This document shows, in pieces, positions 10,572 through 21,669 of a DNA stretch of 64,000 nucleotides. A program made the position numbers and the translations under genes. The DNA comes from Strongylocentrotus purpuratus (lineage: Eukaryota > Echinodermata > Echinoidea > Camarodonta > Strongylocentrotidae), in NCBI RefSeq assembly GCF_000002235.5, contig NW_022145604.1, forward strand, positions 6,049,077 to 6,113,076. The letters are read 5' to 3'. Each line of letters begins with the position of its first letter. Within the stretch, counting starts at the first letter, position 1. The notes below the pieces were generated by a model. The model saw nothing but the letters and a program-made list of their open reading frames with translations, ran no database searches and was not told the DNA's origin.

Positions 10572-11474
10572 TAATGCCTAGGTCACATTTGCCGCGGGGC
10601 CGTAAGGTCTAATATATCTACGGCCAATAGTAATTAGAGGGCCGCCGCAGCAATCTCACGGTCACATACGGTAGCGGTCACGAATGTTAGAGTAGCCGCA
10701 CGGCGTATACACCAGTTTACAGTTGTATCAGTGCGCATGCGCAGACAGTTGACCTCGGGTCATTGGCCCCGGAACTGGGCTTATTGGCCCCGTTCCGGGG
10801 CCAATAACCTTTGACCAGTGGTATTTATGCGTAAATTAAGATTGCGCCCATGCAAATGATGATGTGCGCGCTCAACGCAGCGCGTAGGGCAGTGATATTA
10901 TCAAAATTTGCATGGGCGCAATCCTAATTTACGCATAAATACATGACCTCTAGGTCATTGGCTTTGTTTAAAATGGCGCACACAACTGTTAACTGGTGTA
11001 TTATGAATTCGTGGAATCAGAAAACCTGCGGCCGCGTACGGCCTTTGAAATGATGACGCACGGTTACCTTACGGTGTCCCTGCGGCGGCCGTCGGTTTTT
11101 GACCGAGGCACCCGCAGGGCGCCTGTGGAATTCCTACTGCCACAGCAATTTTTGTTGGGTTATGCAAAAGTCAATTGTAATTCATAAGACCCTAGGGCAG
11201 CCGCATTACAAACGCAAGGCCGCCGTACGCCCGACGTATGGTCGCTGTGGAACCGCTCTACGGCATGGCTGCGGCGTGTCTAATCGCTACGGCGAACTTC
11301 GAAATGAAAAAAGTATATCGACCCGTACGGCCTGTAAAAATAGGGATACGCTCTAGGAGTCTAGGGTGAGCCTAAGGCCACCGCAGATTTTCTGCGGCCG
11401 CCGCAAGTATCTCTCGATCTTGGGGCGTACGGCCGCCGTATCCTAGCCGTAGAGCAAATGTGACCTAGGCATTA
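10572..11474. mobile_element. GC-rich MITE with a nested smaller MITE
   Basis: A perfect 21-bp inverted repeat, starting TAATGCCTAGGTCACATTTG at 10572-10592, has its complement at 11454-11474. The interior is rich in degenerate GGCCGCCGTACGG-like motifs, unlike the AT-rich surroundings, and has no coding capacity. A related left end occurs at about 26892. It sits in the 5' flank of the first TLR, about 280 bp from the start codon, and is absent from the other two units. Confidence 0.8.
10710..10998. mobile_element. 289-bp TA-flanked MITE nested in the GC-rich MITE
   Basis: The inverted repeats are CACCAGTTTACAGTTG and CAACTGTTAACTGGTG, bounded by TA at 10708-10709 and 10999-11000. The interior is a long palindrome around GCGCCCATGCAAAT and TTACGCATAAAT. 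A relative lies at 42976-43268. Confidence 0.8.
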
Positions 11475-12640
11475 GTAGAACAATTCCATGTTATCAGTGA
11501 AAGCAGTCCAAGTACTACACTCGAAATTGATGAAGAAGAAAATTAGCTCATTGGCTAGAACGAAATTCGTAATAAAAAAATATATTGAGCTCATGTATAA
11601 TTACTGTGTAAATCTATACGAGCAGTGTGAGGTAATACAATAATTCAAAGTAGAGACATTTTGCGATACACTTAAAAACCCATAGCCCTTGTGTAATTCC
11701 ACGTCGTTTTCATTTACATACAGCAAAGCAAGAAACTATCGTTAATATTATTGTTTTGTCAGACTTCACTTCACTTTTATATTTACCTCAACTTTAAGAA
11801 AGATCAATAAAATATTCCCAAAATAGTCTACTGCGGACTCAGAGCATCTGGCAATAACGGCTGACTTGGTTTGGAGAAGAATCAATCTACACCAATGCGG
11901 AAAGAGTTTCACGAAATCACGTTAACTTTTATGCCCTGTTAAATCATCACTTAATGAATGCTCCGGTTTCGATTTGAGAGCAAAACAAGAATATTTTAAT
12001 CCAGGGAGCACACTTCCTGCGATCAAAACAACCTAATTCTGCTGGAAAGTGAAACTGTATACTGTACTTTACTAAATGCTTAGTCATATTATTTGCCTCG
12101 TATATTCTGAAGAAAAAGTAAACTCCCGGGAACAAACCGAGGCAATGTAGAATCATTTCTCCATTATTGAATATCTTGATTTCTATACAGTTCGTATTAA
12201 AAAAAGAGTATACAACTTTGGTAGCTTCTAATTAAAAAGTTATAACCTATGTGACGTTGAATCATTTGTCATGGTAAAGGGTAACTAATACGCTGTCTAA
12301 TGATAGTATATTCAAATTGTGCTGCCACGGATGACTGAGCTGCAGGCTTTTCAAAAAGTATTGTCAATATCCTCTTGCACCAAGTTTGGGCTGAAGCAAT
12401 GAATTTGAGTCAAAATCCATTATGTGTGTATTATCTCATTCCAAAAACACCAATATCGCTCACTTATTTGCATGGGCTATTGGGTAGTTATAAAGAAAAG
12501 GTTTTAATATCAACTCGAGCTGAAGGAAATGCCTATTCCCAGCAAAATTTATGATATTTTCTTTAATATATGATGATTACAATCTTGCCTTTATTAGCAT
12601 CCCTTGTTTAAGGTAACCCTTCTCATTGAGGTGGTACATA
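11475..12640. other. Conserved upstream flank of the first TLR
   Basis: There is no gene and no internal repeat here. The stretch aligns closely with 21670-22680 and 58925-60075 in the other TLR units, so it belongs to the duplicated unit. It lies between the TLR and the divergent small reading frame and probably holds the promoter, but no specific element can be assigned by eye. Confidence 0.5.
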
Positions 12641-12898
12641 ATGGATGAAGTTTATTTGGGATGTTATCCTTTGTATAAAAGTATACTGTCAATTTCTTCG
12701 ATACTTAGAATCATATGTTTATTCTTGCATTTGGGTTTAGTAACCTTTGAGTTTTCATTTGCTATTCGAGATAAACACCTTATGCTCATTACGCGTGTGA
12801 AATGGCGTAGCGGACATATGAGCAGAGAGAACTTAGATATCATGAGTCAAGAAGTTAGTAGGCTGTTCAAAATAAATAAAGGTCATCCTATGGATTGA
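12641..12898 (+). CDS. Small predicted membrane protein, divergent from the TLR (unrecognised)
   Basis: An 85-residue frame starts at the ATG at 12641 (MDEVYLGCYPLYKS) and ends with TGA at 12896-12898. Residues about 15-42 are strongly hydrophobic (IICLFLHLGLVTF), followed by a basic, hydrophilic tail. It points away from the TLR, with its start 2.35 kb from the TLR start. I do not recognise the family. The reason to list it is that length changes between unit copies mostly preserve the frame: +6 bases in the copy at 3719, +3 in the copy at 60078, and a paired deletion and insertion in the copy at 22683. It could still be non-coding sequence carried along by the duplications. Confidence 0.35.
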   Translation: MDEVYLGCYPLYKSILSISSILRIICLFLHLGLVTFEFSFAIRDKHLMLITRVKWRSGHMSRENLDIMSQEVSRLFKINKGHPMD

Positions 12899-13323
12899 AT
12901 TGCATAATTTTAAACAATTAAGCACTGAAGCACGGGGCATAATTTAACTTTAAATGAATTTAAGACCAAAGAAGCACATGTATATGGCCTGACCCGAATT
13001 CGTTCCATCCGCCCAAACTTGGTACAAGGCGATTTTGACAATCCTTTTTAGAGACCCTGGTGCTCAGTCACCCGTGGCAGATATATTATAAATATGATAT
13101 CCTTGGACAGGAAACTAGTTACTATTCATCATGGAATAGAATTTCTCTCATCTGAACAATATTTAACCAAGTCCCTTTAAGCTTGGCGTCGGGTTTCAAT
13201 CATATAGTAGAACAGGGGCGACACTGTCTCACAAACCTTAGTTAACCTTAGTTAATTTAAATGTCTTGTACACAACATTTCGACTCTTGTCCACCGCCCT
13301 TTGAAATGTGCACACTTTACAGT

Positions 13324-14583
13324 CATTAAAAATAGTACATTCATAACAAACAATTATAGGTACACCTTAGATCAAAGAATATTGATTGGTGGGATAACGG
13401 AAGTGGGTAATGGATGTGGAAAAATAAGTGTTTTATGATATGACTTGAGAAAATTCATAGGATGAATATAATAGTTGAATAAATTATGATCAGTGCAAAG
13501 AAAAATTATCTGTTTTGCATGCTTCAAAGTAGGCCTATAATGTCATGTGAGCAAGGTATATGTATATGGAGAACAAAAATAGACGAATGGAGAAATTATA
13601 GTTTCACTTCCTATTATTGGCTTATAGAGAATATGGTTGGTAATGCAATATTATCCGTATAAACAAAACATGTACCTTCAGTAAACAATATAATTTATCA
13701 TTCAAGCACATCTATAAGATAACAATTTGATTTACGTAAATGCTTAGCATTAAGAACAAGAGATCTGTCTTTACATTATTCCAGTTTTGAATTGAGTAAC
13801 CTCACAATGAAGGGGAGTGCGCTCTTTCTGTAGCGCTCATTTTTGCATTTTATTTCTGAATAGTCTTTAGCGTTGCGCAGGTTGCGGGAGGTGCGGGAAG
13901 CTCGCGTAGGGGGGAGCCAGTGATAGAAGGGGGACGTTTCCTTTGTGAGGTTACTCGCAAATTTCTTTGTTAACCTTTCCCTCCTCTCCTCCAGCGTGGG
14001 AAGGTCAAGAACATTGAGGGCATCATCATAACTCGTGTATCTTTGGCCAAGCATGAGGCGACACGCTCGTTTCTGAATTCTCTCTATCAGTTTCTTGTCT
14101 GCCCGAGTCAGACCTGAATGCCACACAGGTGCGCAGTATTCGACTTTCGGGCGCACGTACGAACAGTACACAACTTTCAGATCCTCAACAGGTAGCCGAA
14201 AACCTTTCAAGATACGCATCATGTGTAGCCTCATGCTTGCCGCCTTGACCATTTCTGTGACATGATATGACCATTTTAAGTCCTCCTGTACAAACACACC
14301 CAAAAGTTTAACTAGTTGTACTTCACTTATTTCCAGGTCACCAATTTTTACCTTTGGGACGATTGCCTGGTTTCTCATGAACTGAATCATGATGTTCATG
14401 ACGACACATTTGCTAGGGTTCAGTTTCATGCTATTGTCTTTGGTCCATTTCTCAAGTTCATTTACCACTTCTTGGATTTTGGGTTGATCCGTTGCCTTCC
14501 TACATTCGAGTAGGGAGAGGTCGTCGACGTATTTCCAACACTGAACATCACTGTCCTTGAACACGTCGTTCAATATGAATATG
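13324..14583 (-). mobile_element. 5'-truncated non-LTR retrotransposon (CR1/Jockey-like)
   Basis: Similarity to the TLR unit stops at about 13323 and resumes inside the minisatellite at about 14583. Between them lies the 3' part of a LINE in minus orientation. Relative to the unit at 60 kb, some 900 bp of flank (60710-61625) is missing here, so the insertion came with a deletion or is followed by one. Confidence 0.7.
13776..14567 (-). pseudogene. LINE reverse transcriptase, C-terminal fragment
   Basis: This roughly 263-codon fragment is open to a TAA at 13776. It begins inside the reverse transcriptase just before the catalytic YVDD motif (CWKYVDDLSL, near 14531). It then has the thumb-region pattern KLLGVFVQEDLKWSYHV and a C-terminal part with YVRPKVEYCAPVWH, all typical of CR1, Jockey or L2 type elements. 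The endonuclease and the N-terminal half of the RT are absent. The first dozen codons of the open frame upstream (about 14568-14603) come from the minisatellite, not the LINE. Confidence 0.8.
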
Positions 14584-14830
14584 TCAAATACAATCAATAT
14601 CAAGACAATTTACATACTACACTAAGATATTTACACAACCAAAACTTGATAGATCTTTTTATCAAATACATCTTTGCAGATGCCGATGATCGTTGCTTTT
14701 ACACGTTATCAAGATATATGCGATGATATCTTAATAATAACATCTCATATACAACCAATATCAAGACAGTTTAGATACTACACTAGAATATTTACAAAAC
14801 ACAAACTTAATTGATCTTATAGATTGAGAC
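14583..14830. repeat. AT-rich minisatellite, about 2 copies
   Basis: These are the same monomers as at 4930-5640 (AAGATATTTACACAACC near 14620). The array is shortened to roughly one and a half to two units and is interrupted on its left by the LINE fragment. Confidence 0.75.
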
Positions 14831-15142
14831 AGAAAAAGAAGAAAAAATCTGGTTTGTACAAATATATTATGAGTATTCAATGACTAGTTGTTTTCAAAGC
14901 TAATAAAGATTTACCGATTTTATAGTGTCATCTTGAAGTGACCTTTAATTTTTATTTTGAAATCTCTGAAATGGTAATGGAGAGTGAAATTCATAATCAC
15001 TTTGTTCTTGTTGAAATTGGCAATTTGTAGTTGATTTTCGTTGTTGCAATTTTGATTCACACAGCTTTTAGTTTTTAATAATGAAAGAGTGGGAAATACG
15101 AACGATTGTTTCATATTTGAGGAGGAAAAGTAGATTCATTTA

Positions 15143-15797
15143 TATAACCGTGTTCAAAAAGTTCGTTCCGCCCCTATCTGCCAACTCAACTGCTCATATG
15201 ACTACTTTAGTAATAGCGCAGTCTGTTATCAACCAAATGTACATGTACTGGATGTATACTAATGCATCCAGGCTGCGGACATTGACCACACCATTGCTGG
15301 GCTGAGATACGAGGTCAAACATTGAAAAGGAGGAATTTAAAGGTCTGTAAACCTCAGACATTTAAAGATGGCGCCCAACAAGTACAACAGTAGCTTGGAG
15401 AAGGAAAGAGAACTGGCCAGAAAATTTGACAGAAATGAACCCCATAGAGAAACTATGGTCTATTATGAAAGAAAAAGTATTTGAAACTCAATACTGCATA
15501 ACAATAACTAAACTTAAAGAGGGGATCCGACGAGCATATAAAAGCCTAGACATGAATAAGGACCTCCTTGCGTCATTAGTGGACGATAACTGGACCAAGC
15601 GTGTTTCACAGATGATCGACCAGCAAGGAGAGATAAATTTTAAATAAATTGGGAAGTGACATCTCAATAATACTTAGAAATGAGAAAATTAACAAAATAA
15701 CCTGAAATGCATGGTGCAAATTGAGTTTTAAACACAATAAAATGCTTTTCTGTAGGGGGGGGGGGGGGGGGGCGGAACGAACGTTTTGCACACCGTA
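15143..15797 (+). mobile_element. Tc1-type element, internal-deletion derivative
   Basis: The ends match as inverted repeats (CCGTGTTCAAAAAGTTCGTTCC and its imperfect complement near 15775), flanked by TA at 15141-15142 and 15798-15799. Inside, the transposase start at 15368 (MAPNKYNSSLEKERELARKF) joins directly, in another frame, to its C-terminus. Most of the transposase, some 240 residues by family size, is therefore missing. A near-identical copy occupies the same site in the unit at 62183. The matching position near 5936 is empty. Confidence 0.85.
15426..15647 (+). pseudogene. Tc1-like transposase C-terminus
   Basis: The frame encodes MNPIEKLWSIMKEKVF, the signature around the last catalytic acidic residue of Tc1/mariner DDE transposases (usually LNPIENLW), then about 55 residues to a TAA. 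The rest of the catalytic core is deleted, so no activity is expected. The copy at 62467-62688 differs at a few residues only. Confidence 0.85.
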
Positions 15798-16276
15798 TAC
15801 CTGCAGAAAAGTTTCTGTGAACTGCTATGAGTTATTTAGTGAGAATGTTGGAGAGCTGGATCAAAACCAAAACAGATTGTTATAAACAAAAAAAGCATGA
15901 CTGTCAAGTTTTTAGTATTTGGGACTTTGGCTTTCGAATCAGTCGTACTAATCAAACATTACTACTTAACTTTATAGCTAGAAATAGTATCCTGCGTTAT
16001 TTTTAAATCCCTGATTGTGATAACGTATTATTTATGAAAGACGTAAAATTAAGATTAGTACAGAACAAAGATGAAAAGGAAAGAAGAACATAATACAACA
16101 TATTAAATCGTGGTACTGTCTAACCTGGATGAATAGTCACGTTGCAAAAAACCGCTGTGCGTGTGTGTTTTTGTAGAGAATTGTGTTTTACATACGAGTA
16201 TATATAGGCCCACTTTTACGAGGCGCGATGGCTCAGTGGTAGAGCACGGGTTCTCAAACTTTTTACTTGACGGTCC

Positions 16277-16577
16277 TGGGGATGTTTCATAAAGCTGTTC
16301 GTAAAGTTACGCATGACTTTACGAACGACTTGTATATGAAAAGCCAAATGGGATGCTCAATAATTCTTGATTATTATTTATTAAGTTGAACTGTGCAGAT
16401 GTAGATTAACATTCTTATTATAACAAACATTTTTAATGCAAAGTATATTGTTTGCCATAATTTAATTGAGGTTATTGGAAATATCAGAAAAAATTTGGGG
16501 CATCCTATCTGGCACTTCATATACAAGTCGTTCGTAAAGTCATGCGTAACTTACGAACTCTTTATGAAACACCCCCA
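16277..16577. mobile_element. 301-bp MITE with long inverted repeats
   Basis: Inverted repeats of about 60 bp begin TGGGGATGTTTCATAAAG and end CTTTATGAAACACCCCCA. The arms share ACTTTACGAACGACTTGTAT, and the centre is AT-rich. Comparison with 6490-6510 and 55235-55255 shows the uninterrupted site, so the insertion is specific to the second TLR unit. Confidence 0.8.
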
Positions 16578-17084
16578 GATGAGATTTCAATGAAAACTGA
16601 AAGGTCCAAAATAATGGACAAATTTAATTTACTAAATCAATTATTTTCATAAATATAGGTTTGTGATATTATACGTACACGTACCTTAATGATTAGAGTT
16701 AAAACAGTTGGAAGAGAAAGTTCTGGTAAACATATAGGGTATATCAATGGGAAAAACAGCACTGTTTTCCGGCAAAAATCCGCCTAAACATTGGCTCAAA
16801 TGGAATGATTGCAAGACGAAAGCATTAATGCAAATATTCAGACAATTTACTTCTTACATTTACAGTAATGGCACTTGCTTACTGAAGAAAATGAGGCTTG
16901 TGTTTAGGTCTTTATCCTATATCTGATCTGAGGGGAATTGTTACAGTTTAACCCTAAAAAGACCGGGTTATTTTGGTACACATTTTAATTTACTTCAAAT
17001 AATTGTATTTCCTAAACTAAATCAAAATATGAGCTCTCACCCAAGGCCAGGGGAAGGGGGGGGGGGGGCGTGGTTGGATATAAA

Positions 17085-17940
17085 ATAAATAGAAAATCAA
17101 AAGCTATATTAAAGATCAGATATACAGATTGAGAGTAGGTTCAGGACATCTTGATAATATTGTTCATTAAAAAATTGAAACTAAATGATTAAACTGTAGC
17201 ATTTACATGAAGTAGATATAAAAAATAAATCGATAAAATACAATTATTAAATATTGTTATGTATGATATTTATGAATACGTGATGTAAAACCCGACTTGA
17301 AACATAAAATTACATTTATTAAATTACATTTATTGAAATAACATTAATAATTATTGCATTGATCAACTTGCATTTATCAAAGTTAAATTTAAAAAGTCAG
17401 ATAACATACATTGTTGTTCTGAGTTGCATAGATTGGCAATAAGAATATATTTTATAATAATTTATCGGATCATTTTTGTATAAATGAAATGATAGGAGAT
17501 TGAAGGGTAAGATCGCAAACATCCATTCTCACATGGTTTCTTAATAATGAGTTTAAAGGCCGATCATTGAGTAAAATAAAAGGCTAACTGTTCAAGTAAT
17601 GCGGTCTACATTAGATGATAAAGAGATGATTCGAAAATCGAATTATTAATCATTGTTTTAAACATACAATACCCGATATAAAAAAAACTTGCAATATAGA
17701 AATTACACTTATTAAAATTGCATTTAATTAAATTATATCTCTAAAAACATTTCTTTTCTCAAAATAAGATTCTTAAAAACGACATTTTATCAAAGTTCTA
17801 TTTATTAAAATCATATTTATCAAAACTATATTCATAAAACTACATACAAATTCAAACAGAGGTTTGGGATTAAATAGCTAGATCTATATGAGGAGGTCGG
17901 GATTCCTATTTAGTAATCGAACAATTATTGATGGAATACT
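17085..17940. other. Unit-specific AT-rich stretch
   Basis: This AT-rich sequence has recurrent ATTTATTAAA and TTACATTTATT-like motifs and no counterpart in the other two TLR units. No reading frame, inverted repeat or target duplication was found. It replaces about 430 bp of different sequence seen in the first unit. It is probably an old insertion. Confidence 0.4.
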
Positions 17941-18207
17941 AGAATTGTAATATCTTGTGGTCCTGCATTTTGGTTCATGGAGAAGATGTGATTTGGTCAT
18001 TTGGTGTATCATAATTATGCATTACCACATATATAATGGTTTTCTAAATATAAATTGGCATCAGATGTGTTTGCGACTTTATATTTAGTCTGATCCAAGC
18101 TCCAATAGTGCTCTTAGCTTAATACATGAATCAGATATACTAAACTCTGATATGTGGACAGTAATGTAGAATGGATCACACTATCCCGAAAATAAGTCAG
18201 ACCATTA

Positions 18208-20847
18208 CTACTCGTTGGGGATCAAGTCGTTGGTCCTCAGATTAATGGTGAGATTTTTCACCAGTTTATTCCAGAAAAAATCGTGTCCTCTCACATCCTC
18301 GGTCCAATGTAGGTAGGGTCTGCCGTCACTTAAATATAACCTTGCCAAGAATGGTATCTCTTCGTCAGGGATGTCTTCGAGAAAGACCACGACTACGAAT
18401 TCGGTCTCGGTGTCGCTCACATGGTCCATTGCAGTGCGGATTTTGAGCATAAACCAGCGATCGTGCACGGCGGCTCTGCTGAGTAGAATGAGTGTTTTGT
18501 AACTATGGCTTACCACGTAGTCGACGGCGTCCAGATAGTGCATACCAGGGATGAGGTCTTGATCACCAAAGACATTCCTCTGGAACTGCGGAAGCCGTTC
18601 TTCCAGAGCTGGTCGGAGTTGTTGACGAACCCATTCTTCGTCGTCATCGTAGAAGATGATATTCAAGTCAAACTCGTAGTCCTTGTAGTCCCGGGCGTCT
18701 CGCATCTCTTTATATCCAATTGCCATAAGTTTGAAGAGAAAGAGTTTTTGCTTCAACTGCCATCGGTTGTGATAAAGGACTACGACGATGACAACCACGA
18801 TAATGCCGGCGAGAGGAGTCAAGCATACAAGAACAACGTTGAGTCCACAAAGTTTACTGGTATCAAAATTAAGCAAAGGTTTTCCGCGAAGAGGCTCTAA
18901 AGAGGCCAATGAACAAAGGGTTTTGTCCTCGTCAATGACGAAAATATGTCCACTCATCCAATCGCGGAACCATCGTATATCACAGTTACAGCTGAAAGGG
19001 TTCAATGAAAAGTCTAAAGATAGAAGCGAAGATTTTATCGGTTCAAATGTCGTTTGGTTGAGACGGGTGAATCTATTGTTTGATAGCAAAAGAGTAGTCA
19101 GTCTGGGATTGTTCGAGAATAGTTGTTCATCGAGGTATGTCAAAAGGTTGCCATCAAGATTGATAATTGTCACTTGATCTAACATTTTGAATATTTCAAA
19201 ATTAAGTTGTTGAATCATGTTTCCACGTAAATTTAGCACCCGAAGCGATTCCAATCCCGAAAAAGCTAATGGATGAAGGCCTGAAATATGACAGGTTTCT
19301 AAACCAAGTTTCTGGAGAGCAGCGAGTTGTTCAAAGATCCTAGCTGGAAAGATATCTGGAAAGCGAATGTCAAAAGAATTGTCGCTCAGATCCAAAGTAA
19401 TAAGTTTTGACAATCCGTCAAAAAGAGAGACATTCACGGTTTTATCCCATATATCAGCTGTCGACAGACTCGATTTACGGATTTCCAAATCTTTAATGCC
19501 TTGTGAATCTTTGAGGAATATTCTAGGGGTCGTATAGGTCGAAGGGATGTTCATGTTATTCATGGAAAGGGTTGTTAAGTTCGGGGCTACCGGATGAAAT
19601 GTGGACATACTGCATTGGTTCAAGTCGATGGTTTGAATTTCTGTCAGTTCCGAAAACGACGTAATATTCAGGACAATAAGGTCTTTGTTGAAGCGCAGAT
19701 CTAACAGCGTTAGATTTCGCAAACCCAAAAATGCGAATTCTGAGATTTCTGTCAAAGAATTGGTGCATAAGTACAACACATTCAAGTCCAGTGCCCATAC
19801 GTCACTATTTGGGTTTATATATTTTATTTTATTGTTGTCCAAGTTCAAAACTTTTAGCTCCCGCATGCCTTGAAAGAATATCGGTTCAACAGTGACGATA
19901 TTGTTTTGCGATAGATGAAGTTCCACGAGTCTTGTCAAGTTTGAGAACACGTACGGAGAGAGGGATTGGATCCCATTGCCCGATAATGTTAGAAAAGTAA
20001 GAGAGCAATTACGGAAGAAATCTAGTGGCAAGACTGTGAAATTTGAATAAATTATAGCGAGCCCCACTTTTTCAGAGCGACAGATTCCGCTATAAATATC
20101 CTTCAGTACCTCAAGTGACAAAGGGTAGGAGCCAAAAGACAGTGACCGGGCACTCAACGATGCAATAACGTTTGGGTCTACTGATTTAATAGGATTCCGG
20201 GAAAGATCAATATAATCACTTTGACATCCGAAGATGAAAGATTCTGCCGTGAGATGCTCGATTTCATTTGAAGACAAGTCAACAAAACTTAGTCTGCCAC
20301 AAAGGCTCATGTTAACGAAGGTAAGTCTGTTGATCATTAGATTTATATTCTCTACAGACGGGCTCCATTTAAGAGTGTCGTTTGGAAGCAGTTTCAGATT
20401 ACACTGTATCAGATCCAGGGTGGACAGGTTCTTAGACCCCCTGAACAGGTCTGTAGCTGGGAGAACAAGATTAGGGTTGAATGATAGGATTAAGTGATTC
20501 AATTCCTTTAGAGGGTAAAAAGATTCAGATTCTATCATTCTGATGTCGTTTAAGGAAAGATCCAAGACCTGGATCAAAGGGTATCTCTGAAAAGAAGTAC
20601 TCAAGATGAAAGTGATATTGTTGCGCGTGACATCCAGTACTTTAATATCGTCTGGAAGATTTTGAGGGATGGAGTCCAACCCACGATCAGAGCAATCAGC
20701 TTTCTTCTGCTCGGCCTCATAATGACATATCATAGAAGCAGTAAACATCGCATCTTGGTGAATGGTTTGGATGAGCGTCGGTGTTAGAACACATAATACA
20801 ACCAATGGCAGACAGCGTAGAAGAGGTGCTTGTCGGATGAATGCCAT
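18208..20847 (-). CDS. Toll-like receptor, single coding exon (second copy)
   Basis: The product is 879 residues with the same architecture as the first copy: signal peptide MAFIRQAPLLRCLPLVV, LRR ectodomain, LRR C-cap from residue 616 (FSCNCDIRWFRDW), a membrane helix and a TIR domain. The TIR domain differs from the first copy at only about six positions, and GDQDLIPG and FFW are kept. The ectodomain differs much more, and is shortened by a few residues around residue 270. The C-cap lacks one residue relative to copy one. The start was chosen after the conserved TTTTATTTTCAG acceptor at 20864-20865. No frameshift or stop is present, so it looks functional. The stop-to-stop distance from copy one is 10,566 bp, which gives the tandem unit length. 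Confidence 0.95.
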   Translation of the reverse strand: MAFIRQAPLLRCLPLVVLCVLTPTLIQTIHQDAMFTASMICHYEAEQKKADCSDRGLDSIPQNLPDDIKVLDVTRNNITFILSTSFQRYPLIQVLDLSLNDIRMIESESFYPLKELNHLILSFNPNLVLPATDLFRGSKNLSTLDLIQCNLKLLPNDTLKWSPSVENINLMINRLTFVNMSLCGRLSFVDLSSNEIEHLTAESFIFGCQSDYIDLSRNPIKSVDPNVIASLSARSLSFGSYPLSLEVLKDIYSGICRSEKVGLAIIYSNFTVLPLDFFRNCSLTFLTLSGNGIQSLSPYVFSNLTRLVELHLSQNNIVTVEPIFFQGMRELKVLNLDNNKIKYINPNSDVWALDLNVLYLCTNSLTEISEFAFLGLRNLTLLDLRFNKDLIVLNITSFSELTEIQTIDLNQCSMSTFHPVAPNLTTLSMNNMNIPSTYTTPRIFLKDSQGIKDLEIRKSSLSTADIWDKTVNVSLFDGLSKLITLDLSDNSFDIRFPDIFPARIFEQLAALQKLGLETCHISGLHPLAFSGLESLRVLNLRGNMIQQLNFEIFKMLDQVTIINLDGNLLTYLDEQLFSNNPRLTTLLLSNNRFTRLNQTTFEPIKSSLLSLDFSLNPFSCNCDIRWFRDWMSGHIFVIDEDKTLCSLASLEPLRGKPLLNFDTSKLCGLNVVLVCLTPLAGIIVVVIVVVLYHNRWQLKQKLFLFKLMAIGYKEMRDARDYKDYEFDLNIIFYDDDEEWVRQQLRPALEERLPQFQRNVFGDQDLIPGMHYLDAVDYVVSHSYKTLILLSRAAVHDRWFMLKIRTAMDHVSDTETEFVVVVFLEDIPDEEIPFLARLYLSDGRPYLHWTEDVRGHDFFWNKLVKNLTINLRTNDLIPNE

Positions 20848-21130
20848 AATAACTGATTCCTGTCTGAAAATAAAAAACAAAAGATAATAAACTGCAGAAA
20901 ACCAACCTTCACCTTAACAATGATAACCCTGATCACTGGCCTATCACTGACCTTAACTCTTACCCTAACCCGAATACATTCTACTGATGCTTAGTAACGT
21001 ATTCTTCATTTAGGTCATGATAATTATTTCTCTCTAAAGCTTGAATTATATGTAATTGAATAGTATTAAAGTTTAGAGCCATGGCAATGCCTGTTGGCGT
21101 CTACACCGTCCAGAATTATACTTAAAGGGA

Positions 21131-21669
21131 ACCAAAACCTTCATACTAAGTTACTTTTATTGTAAAGTTTAAGATATTTGAATAAAATCAGTGAAAATCA
21201 GTGAAAATGTGAACAAAATCGGGCAAGGAATAAGGAAGTTAGAGCTTTTTGAAATGACAAGTCACTAGAGGGCGATATTCAATTTGATGACATCATTTGG
21301 GGACAACTCTCCATGCCTTTTGTACATCAAATTTCACAATTATTTCGTTTTCTTCGTATTTATTTGTGTTCTTGATCCGACTTCATAACATGTGAAATAG
21401 AATATAATTTTGCATTCTATACCTTGCTTTCAGGGGAATAGATTATCTCAATAACAAGAAAGAAGGAAAAACATGAAATTTGATGTACAAAAGGCATGGA
21501 GAGTTGTCCACAGATGATGTCATCAAATTGATTATCGCCCTCTAGTGACTAGTCATTTCAAAAAGCTTTAACTTCCTTATTCCTTGCCCGATTTTGTTCC
21601 AATTTTCAGTGATTTCATTCAAATATCTTAAACTTTACAATAAAAGTAACTTAGTATCAAGGTTTTGGT
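21131..21669. mobile_element. Long-arm inverted-repeat element in the 5' flank of the second TLR
   Basis: Arms of roughly 200 bp start AACCAAAACCTT and end with its complement. They share TTACTTTTATTGTAAAGTTT and TACAAAAGGCATGGAGAGTT. The centre is about 100 bp. There is no coding capacity, and a target duplication was not resolved. It lies about 280 bp upstream of the TLR start, near where the first unit carries an unrelated MITE. Confidence 0.75.
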
